Notes under the pieces: model-generated
Told to the model about the DNA's origin: nothing
The model's input: only the letters and a program-made list of their open reading frames with translations
Databases searched by the model: none
Made by a program: the position numbers and the translations under genes
Shown here: positions 1-8,275 of the stretch, piece after piece
How positions within the stretch are numbered: the stretch's first letter is position 1
Layout of the letters: each line of letters begins with the position of its first letter
Assembly: GCF_000244975.1 (NCBI RefSeq)
Contig: NZ_CM001440.1
Location: 5,297,340 to 5,361,339 of the forward strand
Direction of reading: 5' to 3'
Origin: Saccharomonospora cyanea NA-134
GTDB taxonomy: Bacteria > Actinomycetota > Actinomycetes > Mycobacteriales > Pseudonocardiaceae
Length of the DNA stretch: 64,000 nucleotides

Positions 1-725
1 TCCGCGAAACGGGCGACGTCGAACGCGCCGTCCACCGCGCCCCTCCGGCCATCACCGAAGCGGCGAAGCAGGGTCTCGGCGTCGGAGGCGAACTCCGCGA
101 CCGAGTGGTTGGCCGTGTCGGCGACCAGCACCCGCCCCTCGGCCGTCACCACGGCCTTCGACGGGAACCGCAGGCCGTCGAGGTGGCCACGGCCGTCGGT
201 GTCGGCACGCGCCACCTCACGCAGGTCGGTCTCGCCCCGGCGCAGGGTGCCGTTGCGCTCGTGGAGGGCCACGAGCTCGCCGATCACCCGGCGCAGGGCG
301 TCGCCGTGGCCCTCACCGGCGGCGACGTGCACCACGTAGCCCTCGGGATCGACGACCACGAGCGTCGGCCACGCCTTCACGGCGTACTGCTGCCAGAGGC
401 TCATGTCCGGGTCGCTCACCACCGGATGGTCCACGCCGAGACGCGCGACGGCGGCGGCCACGGAGTCCCGTCCGCCCTCGTGGACGAACTTCGGGGAGTG
501 CACGCCCACGGTGACGAGCACGTCGGCGAACTCCTCTTCCAGGGGGCGCAGCTCGTCGAGGACGTGCAGGCAGTTGACGCACCCGGAGGTCCAGAAGTCC
601 AGTAGAACGATCTTGCCGCGCAGCCCGGCGAGTGTCAGCGGTTCGCCGCCGGTGTTCCACCAGGCGTCGCCGGTCAGCTCTGGTGCCCGCACCCGGGCAC
701 GGGGCTTCGACTGCTCAACACTCAC
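1..725 (-). CDS. Thioredoxin-like protein with NHL repeats (3' part outside window)
   Basis: The reading frame runs leftward from a GTG at 725 and is open to the window edge, giving 241 codons of a longer gene. Residues about 30-130 form a thioredoxin fold with a redox motif WTSGCVNC (cysteines near 49 and 52), followed by the usual cis-Pro region (KAWPTLVVVD). The last visible part (VVTAEGRVLVADTANHSV) is the start of an NHL beta-propeller. Proteins of this family couple a thioredoxin domain to a six-bladed propeller and are usually about 600 residues; their exact substrate is unknown. No signal peptide is visible, so a cytoplasmic location is likely. An in-frame GTG six codons upstream (743) is an alternative start, and neither start has a good ribosome binding site. 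Large ORFs on the + strand here are shadows. Confidence 0.85.
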   Translation of the reverse strand, partial: MSVEQSKPRARVRAPELTGDAWWNTGGEPLTLAGLRGKIVLLDFWTSGCVNCLHVLDELRPLEEEFADVLVTVGVHSPKFVHEGGRDSVAAAVARLGVDHPVVSDPDMSLWQQYAVKAWPTLVVVDPEGYVVHVAAGEGHGDALRRVIGELVALHERNGTLRRGETDLREVARADTDGRGHLDGLRFPSKAVVTAEGRVLVADTANHSVAEFASDAETLLRRFGDGRRGAVDGAFDVARFA

Positions 726-802
726 ACCGGGAGTCAACAACACGGCCCTGCACGGCCTTCCGGGGGGTGGCCCGCCGGAGTCGATCGTCACGAACCCGCA
801 GC

Positions 803-846
803 CGGTTCGAACCGTCGTGTGGAACACATCGTTCTACGTTTGTTCC
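803..846. promoter_or_regulatory. Two dyads upstream of the micro-ORF pair
   Basis: Positions 803-814 read CGGTTCGAACCG, a perfect 12-bp palindrome. Seven bases on, GGAACA (821-826) and TGTTCC (841-846) form a second inverted repeat with a 14-bp spacer. A TANNNT -10-like box (TACGTT, 835-840) lies inside the second dyad. This lies between a divergent thioredoxin gene and the small ORF at 862, so it may be an operator/promoter region for either. No regulator is assigned. Confidence 0.4.
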
Positions 847-861
847 CTGGACACGATCCCG

Positions 862-996
862 ATGCGCGAACTCGTCACCGCCGGGCGGGCAACCGCACCC
901 ACCGTGCGGAGCCCGATCACGGCGCCGGCGGAGCACGATGCCACGGTCGACGTCGCCGCCGCGCTCACCACCGACCGTGACGAGGAGCGCTGGTGA
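862..996 (+). CDS. Possible 44-residue protein, first of a coupled micro-ORF pair
   Basis: ATG at 862 opens a 44-codon frame beginning MRELVTAGRATAP and ending TTDRDEERW. About 40 of 44 third positions are G or C, as expected for a real gene in this genome, and it lies between two opposite-strand genes. No domain is recognisable; the first half is rich in Ala, Thr and Pro and the end is acidic and charged. There is no clear Shine-Dalgarno; a TACGTT box 22 nt upstream would give a very short leader. Its TGA overlaps the GTG of the next micro-ORF by four bases (GTGA at 993-996), which suggests translational coupling. It could instead be a decayed fragment of a larger gene. Function unknown. Confidence 0.4.
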   Translation: MRELVTAGRATAPTVRSPITAPAEHDATVDVAAALTTDRDEERW

Positions 997-1103
997 TCAA
1001 CCTGGGCTCGGAGGAACTCACCTTCGTGACCTACGACCGGTGCCTGCTCGCCTCGGCGAGGTACCTGGGGCTGACCACCGCGAGTCCCGGCCAGGACTCG
1101 TGA
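993..1103 (+). CDS. Possible 36-residue protein, second of a coupled micro-ORF pair
   Basis: The GTG start at 993 overlaps the stop of the preceding micro-ORF. The 36-residue product starts VINLGSEELTFVTYDRC and ends TTASPGQDS. Roughly 34 of 36 third positions are G/C, a strong coding signature for such a short frame. There is one cysteine, no signal peptide and no transmembrane segment. I do not recognise a family. Possible roles include a small regulatory peptide, a precursor peptide or the C-terminal remnant of a degraded gene; the sequence does not decide between these. Confidence 0.4.
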   Translation: MINLGSEELTFVTYDRCLLASARYLGLTTASPGQDS

Positions 1104-1165
1104 GCCGACGCTTCGCCGCGGACTCTTCCCTGAGCGGTCGGCACGGCGGGCGTCCGCGACGCGCT

Positions 1166-1363
1166 TCACCGGGTCCGGGTGGGGCCTCCCGCCGGCTCGG
1201 TGAGCGTCACGGTCGGGGTCTGCGACGGCGACCGTGGGTCGGAGGACGTCGACGGCACGGCCTGTCTGCCCGAGCAGCCGGTGACGCAGACGGCCACGAG
1301 AGCGGCGGCGACGAACGGCGTGGCGAAGCGCCTGTGGGATTCACGGACACACGATCTGGACAC
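1166..1363 (-). CDS. Small lipoprotein
   Basis: A 65-residue protein from a GTG at 1363. It has a basic N-terminus, a hydrophobic stretch (FVAAALVAVCVTGC) and a lipobox VTGC with the acylated cysteine near residue 30. After the cysteine there are only about 35 Ser/Thr/Pro-rich residues, so the mature product is a short, probably disordered, membrane-anchored peptide. It precedes the large membrane protein at 1418 only in map order (same strand, downstream of it), with 54 bp between them, so it may be the last gene of that transcription unit. No family is recognised. The GGGGG run about 10 nt upstream is a weak ribosome binding site. The lipobox makes the call fairly secure despite the size. 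Confidence 0.6.
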   Translation of the reverse strand: MSRSCVRESHRRFATPFVAAALVAVCVTGCSGRQAVPSTSSDPRSPSQTPTVTLTEPAGGPTRTR

Positions 1364-1417
1364 GTGGCGTGATCGCCCCCGCGTCGTACGGCGTTACGGA
1401 TTCGGGCCCGGGCTCCC

Positions 1418-3772
1418 TCAGTTGGGGCTGGTGCGCCGCAACGTCCTGGTGACACCGGCCGCCACCGTGGTGACGAGCACCCACCCCATCGCGATGAACC
1501 CCGTGGACACCCACTTGTCCGCGCCCGCCATGTGCCACCGGCCCTTGTTGCCGAAGTCGGCGATGGGCACCAGCAGGTCGACGGTGTAGAGCACGGGATT
1601 CCACTCCAGGCCCGTGTCGTCGACGTTGACGGCGCAGCGCTCACCGATCACGACGAACCGGTCGGCGTCCACGGCGCAGTCGTCGCTGCCGAGTCCGAAC
1701 CAGAGACTCCCCAGCACCAACAACGCGAGCAACCACGCGAGCGCCCGCACGGGCCGGTAGCCGTAGCCGACCATCCATCGTTGCAGCCAGCTCCACAGCC
1801 GCACCCCGGCTCCGAAGAACCAGCCGTAGCCGGTGGCGAGCGACTCGTAGCGGTACTGCTGCTTGCGCATCAGGACCGTGTCGGCGTGCTCCTCGTTGCC
1901 GCAGGCCCGCAGCATCGTGGCGAGCTGGTCGTACGGGCCGGGCCGGTACCCGCGCATGGCGTGGCGCAACCACTTCAGCCGCAACTCGATCTGCTGGTCG
2001 TCCTTGAGCGGGATGGGACTGTCGAGGGCCTCGTAGCGAAAGTCCTCCAGCTCGACCCCGCCCGTGGCATACCAGAGCTGCTCGTTGTCGTGCAGCGTTC
2101 CACACTGCGCCCCCCGCAGCGAGACCCTCCCCTCGGGTACCTCCGCGGGAGTGAGCTCGAACTCCTCGGCGATGGTGTCGCCCGCCTCGAACGCGAGACC
2201 GTTCTTGCCCGCCGTGAGCACCGCACCCGCGATACAGAGCTTGCGCTTGATCACCGCGCCGTCGAGCGTCACACCGCCTTCGCTCTCGAACGAGCCGTCG
2301 GCGCGGCTGTGCATGAGGACGCTGCGGGCGACCTGCACCGAACGCAGGTCCACGGCCCACTGGGCGGACTCGTCCTGCTCCGGCTCCGTCACGGTGGTGT
2401 TCTGCAGGTCGATACTGCCGCCGACCGTCATGCCCTGCAGCCGGATGGTGCCCTTCATGGTGCACGCGCTGAGCATGAGGTTGCCCGACACCCGGCTGCG
2501 CCGGGCCGAGAACACGTCGCGCGACGGGTGCGACAGGCGGCCGTCCCTGACGAACACGTTGCCGCGCACCGTCACGTCGGCCAGCCGGAACTGCCCCTCG
2601 GTGCGCATCTTGCTGCCTTCGAGGTCACCGTTGATCTCGCTGCCGTCGAGGTGGATGGCACGGTCCATGTACGGCGGCTCGACGTTGCGCCGCACGGCGA
2701 CCTCCGCCCCCGCCAGCCGAAGCGACCCTCCGATGTGGGTGTTCACCATCCGCAGGGTCCCCGTCGCGCGCAGCCCGTCGCCCATCTCGACGTTGCCGTC
2801 GACGTACATACGGTCGGCGATGAACGCGGGGTGCGGATCGACGTACCAGTCGCCGGTCTTCCACGCGTCCACGACGATCTCGCCCGACGGGTCGACCTCC
2901 AACCGCGCTCCCCGGAACACGAGGTCACCCGCCACCCGCATGCTCGGCACGTACACCATGCCGTTGACCGTGAAGGGCCGGGGATCACCGGGCCGGTAGT
3001 TGTCCACTTCGCACAACAGGCTTCCCGAAACGGCGATGCCGTTGCCGTTGAGGGCGAACCCCCTCGGGTTCCGCAGTCGCGCGCCCGAGAAGTTGACGTT
3101 ACCGCCGGCTCTCAACCCCGGGATGCGGACCTCGCCGTCGGTGGTGAGCCGGTAGGCGAGCAGGGCTCCGGTGACCATGAGCCGGTCCGCCTGCAACGCC
3201 TTGCCACCGGGATGGTTGATCCGCGTACCGGTGAGGATCACCGTGCCGTCCACCACGGCGTCGGTGAGGTTGACCGCCGCGTTCGGAACTCCCCTGTCGG
3301 TTCGGGTGGTGAGGACGTCGGTGCCACGTTCCGCACTGTCGTCGTCCACCTCGACCCGGCACCGGACCAGCCTGAGGTCGTTGCGGCTGCGAAAGTTGCG
3401 GGCCTTGAGCCCGGGCAGCCAGCACCGGTAGAACGACAGGCCGAGCAGGTTCGCCTCCCGCACGTCGGGCGGGTACTCGAACCGGCAGTTCTCGAAGCGG
3501 AACAACACCCCGAGGTCCGCCGCCCGCAGGTCGAGCCTGCCCCTGACGAAGCGGTTCTCCACCTGCAGGATCGGCGCGTTCGTCGCCTGCCGACGCCAGC
3601 GCAGCAGCCCCCGGCCGTCCTGTTCCAGCAACGGCCTGAGCAGCTCCTCGGCGTCCACCACCGCCGCCTCGGGTGGGTTGGAGTCGAAGGGATCGAAGTC
3701 GACGGGCACCTGGCTGTCACCCTCGGGGTTGTCCGACCCACCCGCCGAAGGGCGCCACCGTATCGTCGGCAC
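1418..3772 (-). CDS. Large beta-helical protein with C-terminal membrane anchor
   Basis: A 784-residue protein from a GTG at 3772 behind a good RBS (GGGAGGTGAGCG). Residues about 60-590 are a long series of short beta-strand repeats of the type VxGxxxFxGARLxN, LxGxxVxG and GSLxLxGA, predicted to stack into a right-handed beta-helix like bactofilin or pentapeptide proteins. A charged linker (QIELRLKWLRHAMRGY) follows. Near the C-terminus are a hydrophobic segment (LAWLLALLVLGSLWFGLG), a roughly 60-residue loop containing two cysteines, and a second hydrophobic segment (TGFIAMGWVLVTTVAAGV). Related actinobacterial proteins are often labelled membrane-associated oxidoreductase without biochemical support, and no cofactor motif is visible here. 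Most of the repeat part should face the cytoplasm if both C-terminal helices span the membrane. Function unknown; a scaffold role is my inference. Confidence 0.8.
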   Translation of the reverse strand: MPTIRWRPSAGGSDNPEGDSQVPVDFDPFDSNPPEAAVVDAEELLRPLLEQDGRGLLRWRRQATNAPILQVENRFVRGRLDLRAADLGVLFRFENCRFEYPPDVREANLLGLSFYRCWLPGLKARNFRSRNDLRLVRCRVEVDDDSAERGTDVLTTRTDRGVPNAAVNLTDAVVDGTVILTGTRINHPGGKALQADRLMVTGALLAYRLTTDGEVRIPGLRAGGNVNFSGARLRNPRGFALNGNGIAVSGSLLCEVDNYRPGDPRPFTVNGMVYVPSMRVAGDLVFRGARLEVDPSGEIVVDAWKTGDWYVDPHPAFIADRMYVDGNVEMGDGLRATGTLRMVNTHIGGSLRLAGAEVAVRRNVEPPYMDRAIHLDGSEINGDLEGSKMRTEGQFRLADVTVRGNVFVRDGRLSHPSRDVFSARRSRVSGNLMLSACTMKGTIRLQGMTVGGSIDLQNTTVTEPEQDESAQWAVDLRSVQVARSVLMHSRADGSFESEGGVTLDGAVIKRKLCIAGAVLTAGKNGLAFEAGDTIAEEFELTPAEVPEGRVSLRGAQCGTLHDNEQLWYATGGVELEDFRYEALDSPIPLKDDQQIELRLKWLRHAMRGYRPGPYDQLATMLRACGNEEHADTVLMRKQQYRYESLATGYGWFFGAGVRLWSWLQRWMVGYGYRPVRALAWLLALLVLGSLWFGLGSDDCAVDADRFVVIGERCAVNVDDTGLEWNPVLYTVDLLVPIADFGNKGRWHMAGADKWVSTGFIAMGWVLVTTVAAGVTRTLRRTSPN

Positions 3773-3885
3773 CGCTCACCTCCCTCGCTCACGACCCCCG
3801 GAAACGGCAGGGCAGAACCCGCCGCCTTCTGTGAGACGACAGCCGTGCGTGGTCAGTTCCACGCACGGCGTGCACGGTGCGAGGT

Positions 3886-4641
3886 CTAGTCCTCCACGTG
3901 GACCGGGTTGAGCACGCGGGCCAGGAACTTCTGCGTGCGTTCCTCACGCGGGTCGCCGATCACCTGCTGCGGCGGGCCCTGCTCGACGACCACGCCGCCG
4001 TCCATGAACAGCACCGTGTCGGCGACCTCGCGGGCGAACTGCATCTCGTGCGTGACGACCAGCATCGTCATGCCCTCGTCGGCGAGCTGCCGCATCACCC
4101 TGAGCACGTCCCCGACGAGTTCGGGGTCGAGCGCCGACGTCGGTTCGTCGAACAGCATCACCGCCGGGTCCATCGACAGCGCCCGGGCGATGGCCACCCG
4201 CTGCTGCTGCCCACCGGAGAGCTGCGCGGGCATCGAGCCGGCCTTCTCCGCGAGCCCCACCTTGGTGAGGTTCTCCATCGCGACGCGCTCGGCCTCGGCC
4301 TTGTCCCGCCCGAGCACCTTCCGCTGCGCGATGGTCAGGTTGTCCAGCACGGACAGGTGCCCGAACAGGTTGAACCCCTGGAAGACCATGCCGACCGTGC
4401 GGCGCGCCCGATCGAGGTCGCAGTCGGGGTCGGTCAGCTCGAACCCGTTCACCACGACCGTGCCCGAGTTCGGTTCCTCCAGCAGGTTCACACACCGCAG
4501 CAGCGTCGACTTGCCCGAACCGGACGGCCCGATGATGCACACGACCTCACCGCGCCGCACCTCCAGGTCGATGCCCTTGAGCACCTCGAGGCGACCGAAG
4601 GACTTGTGCAGACCCGAGACCTCGACGATCAGATCACTCAT
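3886..4641 (-). CDS. Polar amino-acid ABC importer, ATP-binding subunit
   Basis: A 251-residue ATPase of the GlnQ/HisP family that powers uptake of polar amino acids. It carries Walker [10 protein letters not shown] (residues 38-46), a Q-loop (VFQGFNLF), the signature LSGGQQQR near 140, Walker [13 protein letters not shown] and the switch His in VVTHEMQF. Its length is normal for the family. I chose ATG 4641 because the ATG overlaps the permease stop in a TGATG junction, which is typical translational coupling; a longer frame upstream would run into the permease gene. It is the last gene of a three-gene operon: binding protein, permease, ATPase. Confidence 0.95.
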   Translation of the reverse strand: MSDLIVEVSGLHKSFGRLEVLKGIDLEVRRGEVVCIIGPSGSGKSTLLRCVNLLEEPNSGTVVVNGFELTDPDCDLDRARRTVGMVFQGFNLFGHLSVLDNLTIAQRKVLGRDKAEAERVAMENLTKVGLAEKAGSMPAQLSGGQQQRVAIARALSMDPAVMLFDEPTSALDPELVGDVLRVMRQLADEGMTMLVVTHEMQFAREVADTVLFMDGGVVVEQGPPQQVIGDPREERTQKFLARVLNPVHVED

Positions 4642-5450
4642 CAGGCCGTCACCTTCAACCCTTGCTCCTCCTTGCGGCCACTGCGGCGTTCCAGGTAACG
4701 CGACAGGTATCCCAGCGGCACCGTGATGATGAGGTAACACAGGCCCGCGAGCAGGATCGGGGTCAGCGAGCCGGTCGCGTTCAACCCCTCCCTGCCGAAC
4801 TTCGCCAGCTCGTACTCGTCCCGCGCGAGACCCAGCAGGTAGATCAGCGACGAGTCCTTCGTCAGCAGGATCAGCTCGTTGGTCAGCGGCGGCAGGATGA
4901 TCCGGAACGCCTGCGGGATCACCACGGTCATCGTGGTCCTCGCCTGCGACATCCCCAGCGACCGCGCCGCCTCGATCTGGCCGTGCGGGACGGCCTGGAT
5001 ACCGGCGCGCAGCGTCTCGGCGATGTAGGCGGAACCGACCAGACCCAACGCGATGGCCGCGGTGGAGTAGATGTCGAAGCGGATGCCGAACGCCAGCGGC
5101 ACGCCGTAGCCGAGGGCGATGAACACCAGCAGCGCCGGGATGCCTCGGAAGAACTCGATGTACAGCGTCGCCAGCCAGCGGTACGGGCCGACGGACGACA
5201 GCTTCATCAACGCGAGCACCATGCCGATGCCGAGCCCCAGCGCGAAGCCCAGCGCCGTGTACACGATGGTGTTGACCAGCGCGTCGGTGAAGATCGCGGG
5301 GAACTGGGTCGCCGCCGCGTCGACGTTGAAGAAGGCGTTCTTGATCGTCCCCCAGTCCGCCAGGACTCCCAGCAGCACCAGGGCAAGGACGAGCACGGCG
5401 TACTGGACACCGCGGATCAGCCGTGCGCGTTTACGCCGCGACATCGCCAT
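4641..5450 (-). CDS. Polar amino-acid ABC importer, permease subunit
   Basis: A 269-residue inner-membrane permease of the HisM/GlnP family (3-TM amino-acid permease domain plus flanking helices). A basic N-terminus ([11 protein letters not shown]) precedes the first TM ([15 protein letters not shown]). Further TMs cover the region from about 60 to 245. The EAA loop that docks on the ATPase is recognisable around [15 protein letters not shown] (residues about 165-180). Only one permease is encoded, so it probably works as a homodimer. A strong stem-loop 24 bp upstream separates it from the binding-protein gene. Confidence 0.95.
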   Translation of the reverse strand: MAMSRRKRARLIRGVQYAVLVLALVLLGVLADWGTIKNAFFNVDAAATQFPAIFTDALVNTIVYTALGFALGLGIGMVLALMKLSSVGPYRWLATLYIEFFRGIPALLVFIALGYGVPLAFGIRFDIYSTAAIALGLVGSAYIAETLRAGIQAVPHGQIEAARSLGMSQARTTMTVVIPQAFRIILPPLTNELILLTKDSSLIYLLGLARDEYELAKFGREGLNATGSLTPILLAGLCYLIITVPLGYLSRYLERRSGRKEEQGLKVTA

Positions 5451-5473
5451 GACGAAACTCCTCGTTCGAAGCG

Positions 5474-5519
5474 CGGTGAGGGCCTGAAACGGTAACCCGT
5501 TCGTGTCAGACCCTCACCG
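5474..5519 (-). terminator. Intercistronic stem-loop between binding-protein and permease genes
   Basis: CGGTGAGGG (5474-5482) pairs perfectly with CCCTCACCG (5511-5519). The stem continues inward with CCTGA/TCAGA, which allows one G-U pair, giving about 14 pairs. There is no U tract on the minus strand. It lies in the 103-bp gap of one operon, so it is better read as a partial terminator or 3' mRNA stabiliser that raises binding-protein levels over permease and ATPase, as known for other ABC importers. Confidence 0.7.
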
Positions 5520-5553
5520 GCGCCTTGTGATCTTGCGAAGTGGCTCGCTCCGG

Positions 5554-6372
5554 TTACTTGCTCTCCGGCTTCTTACCGAACCACTTCTCGTAGATCTCGT
5601 CGTAGCGGCCGTCCTGCTTCGCGGCGTCGAGCACCTCGTTGATCTTGGCGAGGAGCGCGCCGTTGCCCTTGCGGACGGCGATGCCGTACTCCTCACCCGT
5701 CTCGAACTCGGTGGTGACCTCCACGTCGGGGTTGCTCTTGACGAAGTCGTAGAGCACGGAGTTGTCGTTGATCCCCGCGGTGATCTGACCGGTCTTCACC
5801 GCCGTCTCCAGCAGCGCCAGGTCCTCGAACTGCCGGGTGGTGTAGCCGAACTCCTCCTTGTGCGCCTCGGCGTACTCCTCGCCGGTGGTGCCGAGCTGGA
5901 CCCCGAGCACCTTGCCCTTGAGGTCGGCGAGGTCGGTGATGCCGGAGCCCTTCTTCACCAGCAACGCCTGGTTCGCGTCGTAGTAGCCCTCCGAGAAGTC
6001 CATGACCTTCTTACGGGTGTCGTTGATGGTCATGGCGGCGGCGGCGAGGTCACACTGCCCGGTGTCCAGCGCGGCCCCCGACTCGATGCTCTCGAACGAG
6101 GTGTCGAAGACCTCCTGCTTGACGCCGAGGTCCTCCGCCACCAGGTCCACGAGGTCGACGTCGAAGCCCACCGTCTTGCCACCCTCGGTGAACTGGAACG
6201 GCTTGTAGGGCAGGTGTGTGCACGTCGTCAACGTGCCCTCGTTGATCAGGGTGATCTCACCACCGGCCTGGCTGTCTCCGCCTGTGTTGACCTCCTCCGC
6301 GCAGCTCGCCGCGGTAGCGGCGAGGGCGAGGGCGGGCAGCAGGGTGAGCGCCCTGGTGAATCGACGCGCCAC
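5554..6372 (-). CDS. Amino-acid ABC importer, substrate-binding lipoprotein
   Basis: A 272-residue extracellular solute-binding protein of family 3. The GTG at 6372 has an RBS (GAGGAG) and gives a compact lipoprotein signal ending in the lipobox AASC (Cys 24). The rest is the two-lobe amino-acid binding fold, with typical pieces such as YKPFQFTEGG, GFDVDLV, DFSEGYYDANQALLV and a C-terminal YDEIYEKWFG. A longer frame starting at 6420 lacks a usable RBS. It heads the importer operon. The substrate is a polar amino acid such as glutamate or glutamine by family; the exact ligand cannot be read from sequence. Confidence 0.93.
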   Translation of the reverse strand: MARRFTRALTLLPALALAATAASCAEEVNTGGDSQAGGEITLINEGTLTTCTHLPYKPFQFTEGGKTVGFDVDLVDLVAEDLGVKQEVFDTSFESIESGAALDTGQCDLAAAAMTINDTRKKVMDFSEGYYDANQALLVKKGSGITDLADLKGKVLGVQLGTTGEEYAEAHKEEFGYTTRQFEDLALLETAVKTGQITAGINDNSVLYDFVKSNPDVEVTTEFETGEEYGIAVRKGNGALLAKINEVLDAAKQDGRYDEIYEKWFGKKPESK

Positions 6373-6425
6373 GATGTCACTCCTCGTAGTCCAATACCGG
6401 CAGTCCATGCATCCTGCCACCTAAA

Positions 6426-6478
6426 TGCGCTAATGCGCAGCATCAGCTTCGTTACAGACCCGTTGCGAGAGTCGTCAC
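6426..6478. promoter_or_regulatory. Promoter region of the importer with repeat TGCGC-N4-GCGCA and GlnR-like half sites
   Basis: TGCGC (6426-6430) and GCGCA (6435-6439) form an inverted repeat, and ATGCGC is also directly repeated. Read on the minus strand, GTGAC-N7-GCAAC-N6-GTAAC (6478 back to 6451) resembles a degenerate GlnR box (known pattern gTnAC-n6-GaAAC). The site lies 80-105 bp upstream of the binding-protein start. This is suggestive only: spacing is off by one and the GaAAC half is imperfect. Confidence 0.3.
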
Positions 6479-7906
6479 TCAGCTCCGCGCGTGCGCATCG
6501 AGCACCGTGGCGATCGTCTCGGTCACCCGCTGCGCGTGGTCGAGATGCAGCCACTCGTCGGGCACGTGGGCGTTCGAGTCGGGACCGAGCGCCCCGGTGA
6601 CCACGAACTGCGCCTCCGGGTACTTCTCACCGAGCAATCCCATGAACGGGATCGACCCGCCGAGCCCGACGGTGCCCCACGGCTTACCGAAGATCTCGTC
6701 ACTGGCCTTCGCCAACGCCTCCGCGAGCCAGGGGGCCGGCTCGGGCGCGTTCCAGCCGTCCGCGGCCTCCATGCCCGACAGCTCCACAGTAGCGTCGTAC
6801 GGAACGTCCGTGGTCAGCGCCTTCTTGATCGCCTCCAGCGTGGCCTTCGAGTCGGCGGTCGGCGGGAGGCGGAAGCTCAGCGCGAGCGTGGTGCTCGTGC
6901 GCAGCACGTTGCCCGCCTCGGCCGGTTCGGGCATCCCCGACGCTCCGATGACCGAGAGAGTGGGCCGCCAACTGTTGTTGAGCAGCAGCTCCACCTCGTC
7001 GTCGACCACAGGCCGGGTGGAGCCGTGCCACGGCGTGGTGTCGAGGATCGCGCCCGGCACGGCCTCGATGGTGGCCCTCGCCTCAGCGACGCGGTTGGCC
7101 GGGATCTCGACGTTGCACTCGGCGATCTTGATCTCGCCCGTCGCCGAGTCCTCCAGCCTGTCGAGCAGGGTGCGCAGCACGCGGAAGGAGCTGGGCACGA
7201 TGCCGCTCGCCATGCCCGAGTGCTGGGCCGTTTCGAGGACCCGCACGGTGACGTGCACCTGCGCCAGTCCACGCAGGCTCGTGGTCAGCCACAGGCGCTC
7301 GTAGTCGTTGCCGCCGGAGTCGAGGCAGACCACGAGCGAGACGCGCCCGAGCCGCTCGGCCAGATGGTCGAGGTAGGCGGGCAGGTCGGGGCTTCCGGAC
7401 TCCTCGCCGGTCTCCAGCAGCACGACGGTCCGCGCGTGGGAACCGCCCGCCTCACGCACGGCCGTCAGGGCCGTGGTGGCCGCGTATCCGGCGTAGCCGT
7501 CGTCGGCCGAGCCCCGGCCGTAGAGGCGGCCGTCGCGCACGACGGGTGTCCACGGCCCGAGGCCCTCGGACCAGCCGCCGACGGGAGGCTGCTTGTCCAG
7601 GTGCCCGTACATGAGGACGGTGCCCTTGTCCTCGGCGCCCTCGGTGGCGGGCACGTCGAGCAGCAGCACGGGGCTGCGGTCGGGCAGCCGCACCACGTCG
7701 ATCCGCGCGCCGGGAAGGTCGCGCTCGGCGAACCACGCCTTGACGTGCTCCACGGCGGCGTCGAGGTGACCGGTCTCGGCCCACTCGGGGTCGAACACGG
7801 GCGAGAGCGCCGGGATCGAGACGAGCGTCGACAGGCTGGGCAGGACGTCGTCCGCCCACGTCCGCCGGACTGAGTTCTTCACGCTTTCCAGTTCCACGCG
7901 CCCCAT
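6479..7906 (-). CDS. M20-family metallopeptidase (dipeptidase)
   Basis: A 475-residue zinc peptidase of the M20/ArgE-DapE-CPG2 family that hydrolyses dipeptides or N-acyl amino acids. Visible metal and catalytic motifs are YGHLDKQP (first His ligand), GRGSADDGYAG (bridging Asp and catalytic region), LETGEESGS (catalytic Glu pair), CLDSGGND (Asp ligand) and SNAHVPDEWLH (last His ligand). The dimerisation lid lies between about 210 and 380. I prefer ATG 7906 (MGRVELES); an in-frame start six codons upstream has no better RBS. It lies 106 bp from the amino-acid importer operon and on the same strand, so peptide breakdown and amino-acid uptake may be linked, but it has its own 5' region. Confidence 0.9.
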   Translation of the reverse strand: MGRVELESVKNSVRRTWADDVLPSLSTLVSIPALSPVFDPEWAETGHLDAAVEHVKAWFAERDLPGARIDVVRLPDRSPVLLLDVPATEGAEDKGTVLMYGHLDKQPPVGGWSEGLGPWTPVVRDGRLYGRGSADDGYAGYAATTALTAVREAGGSHARTVVLLETGEESGSPDLPAYLDHLAERLGRVSLVVCLDSGGNDYERLWLTTSLRGLAQVHVTVRVLETAQHSGMASGIVPSSFRVLRTLLDRLEDSATGEIKIAECNVEIPANRVAEARATIEAVPGAILDTTPWHGSTRPVVDDEVELLLNNSWRPTLSVIGASGMPEPAEAGNVLRTSTTLALSFRLPPTADSKATLEAIKKALTTDVPYDATVELSGMEAADGWNAPEPAPWLAEALAKASDEIFGKPWGTVGLGGSIPFMGLLGEKYPEAQFVVTGALGPDSNAHVPDEWLHLDHAQRVTETIATVLDAHARS

Positions 7907-8275
7907 CGTGCCACCCGCCCTCACTGGTGACAGGCGTCACATTCCCCCGCCGAGTTGTGCTGACCCGATCGAAAACCCCGTTCCACCCGCCGTCACGAAG
8001 GCGGCGACAACACTGGTCCGGTCGTTGCTCGCAGATGCGACTTTTGGCGGTTGCACGATCGGCCTTCCAAGCATTTGCGCAGCTCAGCAACAGTGCGAGG
8101 GGAACAAATCGGCTTCGAGGGCTCTCCACGACGGGGGTTTCCATGCCAGGATGAGCGCGTGAACCGTCACCGCCGACGGACACCCAGCGCTGCGGACCCA
8201 GTTGCGCATCCGGTGGCCGGCGGCGCGCCGCAGGCCGCCACAAGCGGCCGTGCGGCACGACACCAAGGAGATGCG
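7907..8275. promoter_or_regulatory. Divergent intergenic region with an Lrp/AsnC-like site
   Basis: This 369-bp gap separates the dipeptidase gene (leftward) from the bkd operon (rightward) and holds no convincing gene. At 8075-8090 there is TTGC-N8-GCAA with a central AGCT, the layout of many Lrp/AsnC-family sites; another TTGC lies near 8051. Bkd operons in other actinobacteria are known to be controlled by Lrp-type regulators, so this is a plausible operator, but no such regulator gene is in the window. Nothing else distinctive was seen. Confidence 0.4.

Noticed and set aside
821-846. LexA/SOS box in GGAACA...TGTTCC
   Set aside because: The known actinobacterial SOS box has four bases between GAAC and GTTC; here the arms are 14 bp apart, or five bases in the nested GAAC-ACATC-GTTC, so the spacing does not fit.
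1532-3889. 785-codon open frame on the + strand opposite the beta-helix protein
   Set aside because: It is antisense to a gene with clear repeats and TMs, is rich in His, Arg, Pro and Val as expected for a GC-rich shadow frame, and has no domain.
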